Positions 17,519-27,000 of a DNA stretch of 64,000 bases are shown piece by piece. Numbering within the stretch: the stretch's first letter is position 1; each line of letters opens with the position of its first letter. Below the pieces are notes generated by a model. It did no database searches, was not told the DNA's origin, and was given only the letters and a program-made list of their open reading frames with translations. The DNA lies in assembly GCF_009755815.1 (NCBI RefSeq), contig NZ_WRPK01000004.1, positions 434,001 to 498,000 of the forward strand, written 5' to 3'. The stretch is from Flavisphingomonas formosensis. Its GTDB lineage: Bacteria > Pseudomonadota > Alphaproteobacteria > Sphingomonadales > Sphingomonadaceae. The translations under genes were made by a program, and so were the position numbers.

Positions 17519-18631
17519 ATGTATAGCGATCATTACGGCCTGACAGGGCGCCCCTTCCAGCTCACGCCCGACGCGCGTTTTTATTTCGGAAGCCAGACGC
17601 ATCGCAAGGCGATGGCCTATCTCGGCTATGGCCTTGCCCAGGGAGAAGGCTTCATCGTCATCACCGGCGACATCGGCGCGGGCAAGACCACGCTGGTCGG
17701 CCATCTGATGGCGACGGTCGACAAGTCCCGCCTCAACGCGATCCACCTGGTTTCGACACAGGTGGAGGGAGACGATATCCTCCGCCTGACCGCGCAGGGC
17801 CTGGGGCTGGCCACCGAAGGCGTCGAGAAGGCGCAGCTGCTGGACCGGGTGGAGCGTCACCTGATCGACCAGGCGCGGGGCGGCAAGCGCACCCTGCTGA
17901 TCGTCGACGAGGCGCAGAACCTGCCGGTGTCCGCGTTGGAGGAGCTGCGCATGCTCTCCAACTTCCAGACCGGCGGCCATGCGCTCGTGCAGATCTTCCT
18001 GCTCGGCCAGCCCGAATTTCGCGAGCGGGTGCAGAAGTCCGACAAGCTCGAGCAGCTTCGCCAGCGCGTCATCGCCACCCATCATCTCGAGCCGATGGGC
18101 GCGAACGAGATCGAACCCTATATCGTGCATCGGCTCGGGCTGGTCGGCTGGACGGGCAATCCCAAATTCACGCAGGACGCCTATACGGCCATCTACCGCT
18201 GGTCCGGCGGCGTGCCGCGCAAGGTGAACGCGCTCGCCGCGCGCATCATGCTGTTCGGCGCTCTCGAAGACCTGGCGGAGATCGATGGAGAGGCGGTCGA
18301 AGCGGTGATCGCGGACATGGCCGGCGACACGTTGAGCGACGACCAGCAGCTCAGCTTCGACACGCAGCAGGCGCCGCGCCTTCGCCCGGTCGCCGTTCCC
18401 GATCCGGCGCCGCTCGCGCAGCCGGCCTCGCCGCCGCGCTTTCACGCGGTGCCTGAAGCGCCGACGCCGGCCGCGCCCGATCCCGAGCTGCTGGCGCGGA
18501 TCGATCAGCTCGAAGCCAAGCTGAAGGCGCAGGAGGCTGCGCTACGCCGTGTACTCACCCTGCTGGTCGACTGGGTCGAGAGCGACGAGCCGCGCCCGCG
18601 CTGGGATGCGGTGCGTTCCGGCGTCGCCTGA
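17519..18631 (+). CDS. XrtA-associated ExeA-like ATPase
   Basis: A 370-residue AAA+ ATPase related to ExeA/GspA secretion ATPases (group TIGR03015). It has the Walker A GDIGAGKTTL (about residues 50-60), Walker B LLIVDEAQN, a sensor-like HHLEPMGANEIEPYI, and a C-terminal coiled coil (ELLARIDQLEAKLKAQEAALRR region) after a Pro-rich linker. The usual N-terminal YYGLTGRPFQLTPDARFYF-type opening is complete. Its role is probably to power or organise assembly of envelope components; partners within the locus are not proven. Confidence 0.93.
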   Translation: MYSDHYGLTGRPFQLTPDARFYFGSQTHRKAMAYLGYGLAQGEGFIVITGDIGAGKTTLVGHLMATVDKSRLNAIHLVSTQVEGDDILRLTAQGLGLATEGVEKAQLLDRVERHLIDQARGGKRTLLIVDEAQNLPVSALEELRMLSNFQTGGHALVQIFLLGQPEFRERVQKSDKLEQLRQRVIATHHLEPMGANEIEPYIVHRLGLVGWTGNPKFTQDAYTAIYRWSGGVPRKVNALAARIMLFGALEDLAEIDGEAVEAVIADMAGDTLSDDQQLSFDTQQAPRLRPVAVPDPAPLAQPASPPRFHAVPEAPTPAAPDPELLARIDQLEAKLKAQEAALRRVLTLLVDWVESDEPRPRWDAVRSGVA

Positions 18632-18657
18632 GACTTACGCATGCGGGGGCAGGCGTA

Positions 18658-19503
18658 ATGCTGAATGCGCTTTCGGTGGACGTCGAGGACGCGTTTCAGG
18701 TGGGCGCGTTCGAAACGACGATCGCCCGTGAGGACTGGGACCGGCTGGTGCCGCGCGTCGAGGCCAATACGGACAAGGTGCTGGCGCTTTTCGCAGGCGC
18801 CGGCGTCAAGGGGACTTTCTTCACTCTGGGCTGGGTGGCGCATCGCTATCCCGCGCTGATTCGCCGGATCGTCGACCAGGGGCATGAGATTGCCAGCCAT
18901 GGCTGGGATCATGCGCGCGTCTTCACGATGACCGCCGCGCAGTTTCGCGACGATCTCGTCCGTGCCCGAACGGCGATCGAGGATGCGGCGGGAGTGGCGG
19001 TCACCGGCTATCGCGCGCCGAGTTTCTCGATCGACGCGCGCACGCCCTGGGCGCATGGCGTGCTGGCGGAGGCGGGCTATGCCTATTCCTCGAGCATCGC
19101 GCCGGTCGCGCACGATCATTATGGCTGGCCGGATGCGCCGCGCTTCGCCTGGCGGCCGCTGGCGGATGCCGATCTGATCGAGCTGCCGGTCACCACCGCG
19201 AAATTCCGCGGGCGCACGCTGGCGGCAGGCGGCGGCGGCTTCTTTCGCATGCTGCCCTACGGCTTTTCCCGCTGGGCGATCCGACAGGTGAATGGCGAGG
19301 AAGCCCGGCCGGCGATATTCTATTTCCACCCCTGGGAGATCGATCCGGACCAGCCGCGCGTGCCCGGCGCGCCACTGCGCTCGCGCATTCGCCACTTCAG
19401 CCGGCTGGCGGCGATGGAGGGCAAGCTGCGCCGCCTGCTCGGCGAATTCGCGTGGGGCAGGGTGGACGCCGTCGTCGCCGGCCAGGCGCCGCTGCGGCCA
19501 TGA
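18658..19503 (+). CDS. XrtA system polysaccharide deacetylase
   Basis: A 281-residue NodB-fold deacetylase of the XrtA group (TIGR03006), acting on the exported polysaccharide or its precursor. Catalytic and metal-binding regions: LSVDVEDAFQVGAFE near the N-terminus with the catalytic Asp, SHGWDHARVF with two His ligands, and GYRAPSFSIDARTPW, then FYFHPWEIDPDQPR. There is no signal peptide, which fits a cytoplasmic or membrane-side action for this subgroup. It starts 26 bases after the ATPase and overlaps the FemAB-like gene. Confidence 0.94.
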   Translation: MLNALSVDVEDAFQVGAFETTIAREDWDRLVPRVEANTDKVLALFAGAGVKGTFFTLGWVAHRYPALIRRIVDQGHEIASHGWDHARVFTMTAAQFRDDLVRARTAIEDAAGVAVTGYRAPSFSIDARTPWAHGVLAEAGYAYSSSIAPVAHDHYGWPDAPRFAWRPLADADLIELPVTTAKFRGRTLAAGGGGFFRMLPYGFSRWAIRQVNGEEARPAIFYFHPWEIDPDQPRVPGAPLRSRIRHFSRLAAMEGKLRRLLGEFAWGRVDAVVAGQAPLRP

Positions 19504-20558
19504 CGATGGAGCAGCCGATCCCTGCCGTGCGCACCGGCCTGGCGGACGCGGCCGATCATGAGCGGATCGATGCCTATGTCCGCGGGCATGCCGAGGGCAC
19601 GCCCTTCCATCTCACCGCGTGGAACGAGGCAGTGGCAAGGGGATGCCGGCAGAAAAGCCATTATCTGATCGCCGAAAGCGCCGGCCGGATCGTTGGCGTG
19701 CTGCCGCTGGGCGAGGTCCATTCTCCGCTGTTCGGCCGTGCGCTGGTTTCGTCGCCGTTCGCGGTCGGCGGCGGGATATTGGCCGATGACGACCGCACGC
19801 TCGCGCGGCTCGCCGAGGAGGCCTGGATCCTCGCGGTGCGGCTCAGCTGCCCCTCTGTCGAGCTGCGCGGCGGGATGCTGCCTGCGGACTGGCCGGCGAG
19901 CGAGAGCACCTATGCGGGCTTCGTCCGCCCGCTCGCGGCCGACGACGAGGCGGAACTGCTCGCAATTCCGCGCAAGCAGCGCGCCGAGGTGCGCAAGGCG
20001 CTGGGGCTGGATCTCGACGTCGAGGTCGGCACGGGTACCGCCGATCGTGCCGCCCATTATGGCGTCTATGCCGAGAGCGTGCGCAATCTCGGTACGCCCG
20101 TCTTCCCGCGCAGCCTCTTCGATGCGGTGCTGGATGGTTTCGGGGCAGATGCGGACATTCTCACCGTGCGCAAGGACGGCCAGCCGCTCGCCAGCGTGCT
20201 CAGCCTCTATCACGGCGGCGCCGTGATGCCTTATTGGGGTGGCGGCACGCGGGCCGCGCGTACCTTCCGCGCCAACGACATGATGTATTATGCGCTGATG
20301 AACCATGCGCGCCGGCGCGGCTGCACCCACTTTGATTTCGGCCGTTCCAAGTTCGGCACGGGGGCCTTCGCCTTCAAGCGCAACTGGGGCTTCGAGCCGG
20401 CGCCGCTGCGCTATGCGGTAAAGGCGGCGGAAGGGGAGGGGCCGCGCGAGATCAATCCGATGAGCCCCAAATACCGGATGCAGGTCGCGCTCTGGCAGAA
20501 GCTGCCGCTGTGGCTCGCCAATCGGCTCGGACCGGCCATCTCGCGGGGGCTGGGCTGA
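19500..20558 (+). CDS. FemAB-related XrtA/PEP-CTERM-associated protein
   Basis: A 352-residue protein of the GNAT-like FemAB superfamily (XrtA group TIGR03019). Peptidyl-transferase-like features include FHLTAWNEAVARG near the N-terminus, KQRAEVRKALGLDL in the middle and a terminal block HFDFGRSKFGTGAFAFKRNWG. Family members move amino acids from aminoacyl-tRNA onto acceptors; whether this one does so is unknown, and an aminoacyl modification of the polysaccharide is possible. The ATG overlaps the deacetylase stop (ATGA). Confidence 0.92.
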   Translation: MTMEQPIPAVRTGLADAADHERIDAYVRGHAEGTPFHLTAWNEAVARGCRQKSHYLIAESAGRIVGVLPLGEVHSPLFGRALVSSPFAVGGGILADDDRTLARLAEEAWILAVRLSCPSVELRGGMLPADWPASESTYAGFVRPLAADDEAELLAIPRKQRAEVRKALGLDLDVEVGTGTADRAAHYGVYAESVRNLGTPVFPRSLFDAVLDGFGADADILTVRKDGQPLASVLSLYHGGAVMPYWGGGTRAARTFRANDMMYYALMNHARRRGCTHFDFGRSKFGTGAFAFKRNWGFEPAPLRYAVKAAEGEGPREINPMSPKYRMQVALWQKLPLWLANRLGPAISRGLG

Positions 20559-21802
20559 TGGGCGACATCCTCTTCCTGGCGCATCGCGTGCCCTTTCCGC
20601 CGGATCGCGGCGACAAGATCCGCAGCTGGAACCTCCTGCGCGCGATGACCCGCCTGGGCCGCGTGCATGTCGGTACCTTCGCCGACAATGGCGTCGATGC
20701 GGCCCATGCCGAAGCATTGCGGCCGCTGGTCGGGAAGCTGCATGTCGAGGAGCGGCGCGTGTCGCAGCCGCGTGCGGTCGCCCGGTCTCTGATCCGGCGC
20801 CGGCCAGCCTCGGTGGCGGCGTTCGAGAGTGCGACGATGCAGGCTTTCGTCGAGCGGACGCTGGAGGACGAACCGGTCGATACGATTTTCGCCTATTCGG
20901 GGCAGATGGCGCAGTTTGTGCCGGCAAACCGGCTCGGCCTCAGGTTCGTGATGGATTTCGTTGACGTGGATTCAGCCAAGTTCGCGGCCTATGCCGAGGC
21001 CTCGCGCATGCCGATGCGCTGGCTGTACCGGCGCGAGGCGCGCAGCCTCTACGAATTTGAACGGCGAACCGCGATGCGCGCGGACCTCAGCCTGTTCGTC
21101 AGCGAGGCGGAGGCCCGCTTGTTCCGCACATTCGCAGGTATCGGCAGCAGGCAGGTGTGTGCGCTGGAAAACGGCATCGATCTGGTGTTCTTCCGCCCCG
21201 ATGCCGACGTCGCGCCGGCCGAGATGGACCATAGCGAGGCGGGGCCGCTGATCGTTTTCACCGGACAGATGGACTATCGGCCCAACATCCAGGCGGTGAC
21301 GGATTTCGCCATGGAGACCTTGCAGCGTATCCGCGAGCGCTATCCGGCCGCGCGCTTCGCGATCGTCGGACGCAATCCGGCCCGTTCGGTGCTGCGTCTT
21401 GCGGACGAGCCTGGCGTGATCGTCACCGGCGCAGTGGTCGACATCCGTAGCTGGCTGAAGGCGGCGGACGTCGTGGTGGCACCACTGCGGCTGGCGCGCG
21501 GGATCCAGAACAAGGTGCTGGAGGCAATGGCGATGGGCAAGGCGGTCGTCGCCTCACCAGCCGCTTTCGAGGGCATCGACGCCAAGGACGGTCGCGATCT
21601 GATCGTCGCCGTGCCTGCCGCCGAAGCGGATGCGGTCTGTGCGCTGATCGCAGATCCGGCACGGGCGCGGGAGATCGGCATGGCCGCTCGTGCACTTGTC
21701 GAGGCGCGCTATGGTTGGGAGGCACGGCTTGCGCCGCTGCCCGGCATGCTGGGTCGGGGCGAATCGACTGATCACGATGCACCCGCCGGGGCGGCGGCGT
21801 GA
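20558..21802 (+). CDS. XrtA/PEP-CTERM-associated family glycosyltransferase
   Basis: A 414-residue GT-B glycosyltransferase (group TIGR03087). The N-terminus FLAHRVPFPPDRGDKIRSWN is characteristic, and the C-terminal half carries the donor-binding ARGIQNKVLEAMAMGKAVVAS with the family Glu. It should add a sugar to the growing lipid-linked polysaccharide in the cytoplasm. The ATG shares its A with the upstream TGA, and its own stop overlaps the exosortase start, so the FemAB-like, transferase and exosortase genes are translationally coupled. Confidence 0.93.
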   Translation: MGDILFLAHRVPFPPDRGDKIRSWNLLRAMTRLGRVHVGTFADNGVDAAHAEALRPLVGKLHVEERRVSQPRAVARSLIRRRPASVAAFESATMQAFVERTLEDEPVDTIFAYSGQMAQFVPANRLGLRFVMDFVDVDSAKFAAYAEASRMPMRWLYRREARSLYEFERRTAMRADLSLFVSEAEARLFRTFAGIGSRQVCALENGIDLVFFRPDADVAPAEMDHSEAGPLIVFTGQMDYRPNIQAVTDFAMETLQRIRERYPAARFAIVGRNPARSVLRLADEPGVIVTGAVVDIRSWLKAADVVVAPLRLARGIQNKVLEAMAMGKAVVASPAAFEGIDAKDGRDLIVAVPAAEADAVCALIADPARAREIGMAARALVEARYGWEARLAPLPGMLGRGESTDHDAPAGAAA

Positions 21803-23364
21803 GTCTGGCTCCGCCGATCCGGCCCGCCGCGGCCGGGCCGATCATGCCGCGCGCCAGCGAGGGCATGCCGCACTGGCGCCGGCCGCTGGTCGCGCTGGCA
21901 CTGCTCTGGGCCGCGCTGCTGCTGATCTTCTTCAGCGACGCGGCCAAGATCGTCGAGCTGTGGTGGACGAGCTCCACCTTCGAGCACTGCCTGCTGATCC
22001 CGCCGATCATCGCCTGGCTGGTATGGCAGCGCGCATCCGAGGTGAAGCGGCTGGAGCCGGTGGGCTGGGCGCCGGGATTGCTGATCGTGGCGGCGGGCGC
22101 GCTCGGCTGGCTGCTCGGCCATGCTGCGGGCGTCTCGGTCGCGCGGCATTACGGCCTCGTGCTGATGCTGCAGGGCGCGGTGGTCGCCTGCCTCGGGCCA
22201 GCGGTGGCGCGCGGACTGCTGTTTCCGCTCTGCTACCTCTTCTTCCTCGTCCCGGCGGGGGAGGGGCTGGTGCCGCCGCTGCAGACGATCACGGCGCAGA
22301 TGTGCATGGCGCTGCTCCATCTGTTCGGCGTGCCGGCGCATATCGAAGGCGTCTTCATCACCATTCCGAACGGATATTTCGAGGTCGCCGAAGCCTGTTC
22401 GGGGGTGAAGTTCCTGATCGCGATGCTCGCCTATGGCGTGCTGGTCTGCAACGTGTGCTTCAAGAGCTGGACCCGCCGGGCGCTGTTCATGGCGGCGGCG
22501 GCGGTGGTGCCGATCCTCGCCAACGGGCTGCGCGCCTGGGGCACCATCTATGTCGCGCACCTGACCAGCGCCGATTTCGCGGTGGGTTTCGATCATGTCG
22601 TCTATGGCTGGATCTTCTTCGCGATCGTAATCGCCATCATGATGGGTCTGGGCTGGCCCTTCTTCGATCGCGGCGTCACCGAGCCGTGGATAGATCCGCC
22701 GGCAATCCAGGCATGGGCGGATCGTCTGCCCGGTCGGACGAGGCTGCTGCCCGTGACGATCGGCGCCGTGGCGATCGCGTTGCTTCCGGTCGGATGGTCC
22801 GCGGCGATCGCGGCGAGTGGCCGTACGCCGATACCGGCCCTGACGGGCCTGCCCCAGTTGCCCGGATGGCGCCAGACGCACGAGACCGGCTATTTCTGGC
22901 GGCCGCGCTACGATGGCGCCGACCTGCGGCTCATCCAGCGTTACACCAACGGAGCCGGCCAATCGGTGGATCTCGCCGTCGCCGTCTATGGCAGCCAGAG
23001 CGAGGGGCATGAACTGGTCGGCTATGGCCACGGCGCGGTCGATCCCGACAGCCAGTGGGCGTGGACGGACAACACCGCCTCGCCGCCAGAAGGACGCGCT
23101 TTCCGGATTTCGGCGCCCGGCCCGGTTGTCCGTGAGGTCGCGACCTTCTATCGGATCGGCGGAATCACGACGGGGAGCGAAACACGCGTGAAGCTGGAGA
23201 CGCTGAAGCTGCGTCTGCTGGGGGGCCAGCAGCGTGCGATGGCGATCCTCGTCTCGGCTGAACAGCCGGCGCAGGGGCGCAGCGCGCGCCCGGCGATCGA
23301 CGCCTTCCTCGCCGCGCTCGGCCCGGTCGATACCTTCGCCGACCGCCTCGTTCCGCCCCGCTGA
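21799..23364 (+). CDS. xrtA: exosortase A fused to an EpsI domain
   Basis: A 521-residue integral membrane transpeptidase that cleaves PEP-CTERM sorting signals and attaches proteins to envelope glycans. About eight membrane segments lie in residues 25-305. The catalytic residues are Cys200 (EACSGVKFL), Arg245 (NGLRAWG) and His266 (FDHVVYGW). After a last membrane segment near residue 320 comes the EpsI-like domain (about 335-515; LPGWRQTHETGYFWRP, ATFYRIGG). The GTG start overlaps the glycosyltransferase stop. No substrate with a PEP-CTERM signal is present in the window. It lies inside a full XrtA locus, so the assignment to type A is firm. Confidence 0.95.
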   Translation: MSLAPPIRPAAAGPIMPRASEGMPHWRRPLVALALLWAALLLIFFSDAAKIVELWWTSSTFEHCLLIPPIIAWLVWQRASEVKRLEPVGWAPGLLIVAAGALGWLLGHAAGVSVARHYGLVLMLQGAVVACLGPAVARGLLFPLCYLFFLVPAGEGLVPPLQTITAQMCMALLHLFGVPAHIEGVFITIPNGYFEVAEACSGVKFLIAMLAYGVLVCNVCFKSWTRRALFMAAAAVVPILANGLRAWGTIYVAHLTSADFAVGFDHVVYGWIFFAIVIAIMMGLGWPFFDRGVTEPWIDPPAIQAWADRLPGRTRLLPVTIGAVAIALLPVGWSAAIAASGRTPIPALTGLPQLPGWRQTHETGYFWRPRYDGADLRLIQRYTNGAGQSVDLAVAVYGSQSEGHELVGYGHGAVDPDSQWAWTDNTASPPEGRAFRISAPGPVVREVATFYRIGGITTGSETRVKLETLKLRLLGGQQRAMAILVSAEQPAQGRSARPAIDAFLAALGPVDTFADRLVPPR

Positions 23365-23376
23365 GGACATATCTTC

Positions 23377-25275
23377 ATGTGCGGCATCGCCGGCATCTTC
23401 CATCTCCCGGCGGCCAAGCCCGTCGATCCCGCGCGCGTGACGATGATGACCGACGCGCTGGCCCATCGCGGACCCGACGGATCGGGCGTGTGGACCGCGC
23501 CGGGCGTGGGCCTCGGCCATCGCCGTCTTTCGATCATCGATCTTTCGACCGGCGATCAGCCGATGGCGACGCCGGACGGCCGGCTGGTCACCGTCTTCAA
23601 CGGCGAGATCTATAATTTCCAGGAGGTCCGCGCCGAGCTGGAGGCGCTGGGCCATGTCTTCCGCACGTCCAGCGATACGGAGGTGATCCTCCACGGCTGG
23701 CGGCAATGGGGGCCGGCCTCGGTGGAGCGTTTCCACGGCATGTTCGCCTATGCGCTCTATGACGGCGACCGGCGCAGCCTGTTCCTTGCGCGCGACCGTC
23801 TGGGCGTGAAGCCGCTCTTCTATGCCGAGCTGTCCGACGGATGCGTGCTGTTCGCCTCCGAGCTCAAGGGCATCCTCGCCCACCCGCTGTTCCGCCGCGC
23901 GCCGGACCTGAGCGCGGTCGAGGATTATCTGGGGCTCGGCTACGTGCCCGATGACGCCTGCATCGTGGCGGGGGTGAAGAAATTGCCCGCCGGCCACGGC
24001 CTGTTGCTGGAGCGTGGCAAGCCGATGCCCCGGCCCAGCCAGTGGTGGGATCTGAGCTTCGCCAATCGGGCGACGGGATCACAGGCGGCGCTGGAAGAGG
24101 AGTTGGTCGATCGGCTGCGCCAGGCGGTGCGATCGCGCATGATCGCGGACGTGCCGCTCGGTGCCTTCCTGTCCGGCGGCGTCGACAGCTCGGCGGTGGT
24201 CGCGCTGATGGCGGAGGTCAGCAAGGGCGCGGTCGAGACCTGCTCGATCGGCTTCGACGAGGCGGATCATGACGAGACACGCTATGCCGCGCTGGTCGCG
24301 GAGCGCTTCGCTACGCATCATCGCACGCGCCGGGTCGCCGCCACCGACTTCGGGCTGATCCCGACGCTGGTCCATGCGTTCGACGAGCCGTTCGCCGACG
24401 CTTCGGCGCTGCCGACCTATCGGGTCTGCGAGCTTGCGCGGGAAAAGGTCACCGTCGCGCTTTCCGGCGACGGTGCGGACGAGGCCCTGGCGGGATATCG
24501 CCGCTATGTCTTTCATGCGGGCGAGGAGCGGATGCGCGGCCTGCTGCCAGCCGCCCTGCGGCGGGGCCTCGGTACGCTCGGCGACGTCTTTCCCAAGCTC
24601 GACTGGGCGCCGCGGCCGCTGCGCGCCAAGACGACGCTGCAGGCGCTCGGCCGTTCCGCGGAGGAAGCCTATGCCGGCTCCGTCGGCGTGACCGGACCGG
24701 CGATGCGGCGGCGGCTGTTCACCCCGCTCGCCGCGCAGGCGCTGCAGGGGCATCGCGCCGAGGACCGCTATATCGCGGCGATGCGGGCGGCCCCGGCGCG
24801 CGACGCCCTGGACCGTGCCCAATATGCCGACATGAAGATCTGGCTGCCGGGCGACATCCTGACCAAGGTGGATCGCGCCAGCATGGCGGTGAGCCTGGAA
24901 GCGCGCGAGCCGCTGCTCGACCATCGCCTGATCGAATTCGCCGCGACACTGCCGCCGAACCTGCGGGTGCGCGGGGGAACCGGCAAATGGCTGATGAAGA
25001 AGGCGTTGCGCCGCTATCTGCCGGACGAGATACTCTATCGCCGCAAGATGGGCTTCGTGACGCCGATCAGCGCCTGGTTCCGCGGTCCCCTCGCGCCCGA
25101 GGCAGACGCGATCGCGCAGGGATCGGCGCTGGCCGAGACCGGCTGGTTCGACGGCGCTACGCTTGCCCGCGTGGCCGGGGAGCATAAGGCGGGGCGGATG
25201 GACCATGGCCGGCTGCTCTGGCAGCTGATGATGCTGGACCGTTCGCTGACGGGGCTGTTCGGCGTCGGGCGCTGA
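23377..25275 (+). CDS. XrtA/PEP-CTERM system amidotransferase (asparagine-synthase-like)
   Basis: A 632-residue protein with an N-terminal Ntn glutaminase domain (nucleophile Cys2 in MCGIAGIF, then AHRGPDGSG and IYNFQEVRAEL) and a C-terminal ATP-pyrophosphatase domain (LSGGVDSSAVVALM at about residues 265-278, SGDGADEALAGY). It is the XrtA form (TIGR03108) and should amidate a carboxyl group on the polysaccharide or a carrier-bound precursor rather than make free asparagine. It is the last gene of the long operon, 12 bases after exosortase A, and a hairpin follows. Confidence 0.94.
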   Translation: MCGIAGIFHLPAAKPVDPARVTMMTDALAHRGPDGSGVWTAPGVGLGHRRLSIIDLSTGDQPMATPDGRLVTVFNGEIYNFQEVRAELEALGHVFRTSSDTEVILHGWRQWGPASVERFHGMFAYALYDGDRRSLFLARDRLGVKPLFYAELSDGCVLFASELKGILAHPLFRRAPDLSAVEDYLGLGYVPDDACIVAGVKKLPAGHGLLLERGKPMPRPSQWWDLSFANRATGSQAALEEELVDRLRQAVRSRMIADVPLGAFLSGGVDSSAVVALMAEVSKGAVETCSIGFDEADHDETRYAALVAERFATHHRTRRVAATDFGLIPTLVHAFDEPFADASALPTYRVCELAREKVTVALSGDGADEALAGYRRYVFHAGEERMRGLLPAALRRGLGTLGDVFPKLDWAPRPLRAKTTLQALGRSAEEAYAGSVGVTGPAMRRRLFTPLAAQALQGHRAEDRYIAAMRAAPARDALDRAQYADMKIWLPGDILTKVDRASMAVSLEAREPLLDHRLIEFAATLPPNLRVRGGTGKWLMKKALRRYLPDEILYRRKMGFVTPISAWFRGPLAPEADAIAQGSALAETGWFDGATLARVAGEHKAGRMDHGRLLWQLMMLDRSLTGLFGVGR

Positions 25276-25287
25276 GAACCTGCTTGC

Positions 25288-25309
25288 AAATGCGCGGAAG
25301 AACGCATTT
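25288..25309 (+). terminator. hairpin after the XrtA operon
   Basis: AAATGCG and CGCATTT form a 7-bp stem around CGGAAGAA, starting 13 bases after the amidotransferase stop. There is no strong T-run, so termination efficiency is uncertain. The gap to the next gene supports an operon end here. Confidence 0.45.
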
Positions 25310-25431
25310 CGAGGCATGCACCGAAGGCGCATTCCCAAACGGGCGCTGATCCCCGCCCTTGAACGATGCGGCGATCCTGACTAGAGAGCCGCCACTTTCC
25401 CATAGACACAACAGATGGAGCACGCTCGGCC

Positions 25432-25854
<423 letters not shown>

Positions 25855-25901
25855 CGCATTGCGCGTCACACCGGCGAAAGCTGGAACGTTTGTAAAGATG
25901 C

Positions 25902-25929
25902 CGTCATCCCGACTTTCGTCGGGATGACG
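25902..25929. terminator. bidirectional hairpin terminator between convergent genes
   Basis: Perfect 12-base arms CGTCATCCCGAC and GTCGGGATGACG around TTTC lie between ndk and a convergent gene. The sequence resembles a common dispersed alphaproteobacterial palindrome, so it may be both repeat and terminator. Confidence 0.7.
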
Positions 25930-25967
25930 CGTTTGACCGGCAGGCACCTCGTCGCAGCGGGGTGCCG

Positions 25968-26636
25968 CTATTTCGTCTTCGCCTGCTTATCCCAGATCGC
26001 GTCGATCTGCTTCTGCCCATCGCCGGTCACACCGCGCCGGATCAGCGACAATCCGCGCATCCGGACGTCGGTGCCGCTCAGGAAGCCGCTGCTGATCCGA
26101 TAGCCGAGATCATAGATCGCGCTGTCGTTCTTCAATTCGCCGTTCGACAGGAATTGCGTCTTCACCAGGATCGGCAGGCGCGCGTCGCCGGTCGATTTCT
26201 CGTCCAGCCCGGCTTCCTTGCGCGCCTTGTGCAGCTCGCTCTCGAACCATCCCGACTCGATGCGGGGATCGCCGGCCGTGTCGACCGGCGACACGCCGAG
26301 CGCGCTCGGGAAGCTGATCGTCTGGCTCTGGATCGCCTGGTCCCCGGCCATGGCCGCGAGCGAGAGCCGGCGGCCTTCCTTGGCGATGGTCGCGCGCAGG
26401 ACCAGCGTGCCGGACTGGGCATCGGCCTTCTGCTCGCTTTTCGCCCGATCGGCTTCGCTGTTGGCGCGTTCCTGATAGCTGTTCCACAAGGTGAGGCCGG
26501 AGATCATCACCGCGACCACCGCCAGTACCTCGCCGAGGTTGATCCAGCGGCGGCGGATTGCTGCGGCTTCGGCCGCCTGTTCCTGTTTCACCTGCTTTTC
26601 CGTGCGCTTTTCCCAAGGGGGCGTCGTTTCAGACAA
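25968..26636 (-). CDS. conserved hypothetical single-pass membrane protein
   Basis: A 222-residue protein with a charged cytoplasmic N-terminus (KRTEKQVKQEQAAEAAA), one membrane segment at about residues 34-52 (GEVLAVVAVMISGLTLW), a Glu/Lys/Arg-rich helical stretch and a soluble C-terminal domain. I recognise no family. It starts with TTG, preceded by AAGGA, and overlaps the yjbR-like gene by 8 bases, so it is the third gene of a purN-yjbR-hypothetical unit. A role in the envelope is all that can be inferred. Confidence 0.75.
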   Translation of the reverse strand: MSETTPPWEKRTEKQVKQEQAAEAAAIRRRWINLGEVLAVVAVMISGLTLWNSYQERANSEADRAKSEQKADAQSGTLVLRATIAKEGRRLSLAAMAGDQAIQSQTISFPSALGVSPVDTAGDPRIESGWFESELHKARKEAGLDEKSTGDARLPILVKTQFLSNGELKNDSAIYDLGYRISSGFLSGTDVRMRGLSLIRRGVTGDGQKQIDAIWDKQAKTK

Positions 26637-27000
26637 GATGGGCTATCCTTTGAGGAGCCACCAGGCGCCAGCTCATCGCCACCCGGTCGGCGACATGATC
26701 CCAATCGCTTTCGTCCACGTCGAGGCGCAGGCCGATCCAGCCGGACGGCGCCAGATAGGCGGGGCGATAATAAAGCTCCGGCCGGGTTTCCACCAGCATT
26801 GCCTGTTCCTCCGCGCCGCTCGTCTTGATCGCGACCGCCGTGATGCCGGCGCCATGATGATTGTGGATGAACCAGGCGAAGCTCTTGCCCTTGTCGATGA
26901 AGAAGACCGGCATGCCGTGCGACGTCTTCTCGATCGCGCGGGGCAGGGCGAGCGCGATGGTACGCAGCCGTGCCAGGTCGGCATCCGGATCGGGGCTCAT
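26629..27000 (-). CDS. MmcQ/YjbR family DNA-binding-like protein
   Basis: A 123-residue member of the MmcQ/YjbR family, small proteins of the CyaY-like fold. Visible family features are TSHGMPVFFIDKGKSFAWF, the Trp/Tyr-rich RPELYYRPAYLAPSGWIGLRLD and a C-terminal WRLVAP. The molecular function is not settled; E. coli YjbR binds DNA-like surfaces only by inference. Its ATG overlaps the purN stop (ATGA). Confidence 0.88.
   Translation of the reverse strand: MSPDPDADLARLRTIALALPRAIEKTSHGMPVFFIDKGKSFAWFIHNHHGAGITAVAIKTSGAEEQAMLVETRPELYYRPAYLAPSGWIGLRLDVDESDWDHVADRVAMSWRLVAPQRIAHLV

Noticed and set aside
21799-23364. PEP-CTERM signal at the C-terminus of the exosortase/EpsI protein or its neighbours
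   Set aside because: No Pro-Glu-Pro motif followed by a membrane segment and basic tail was found at any C-terminus.
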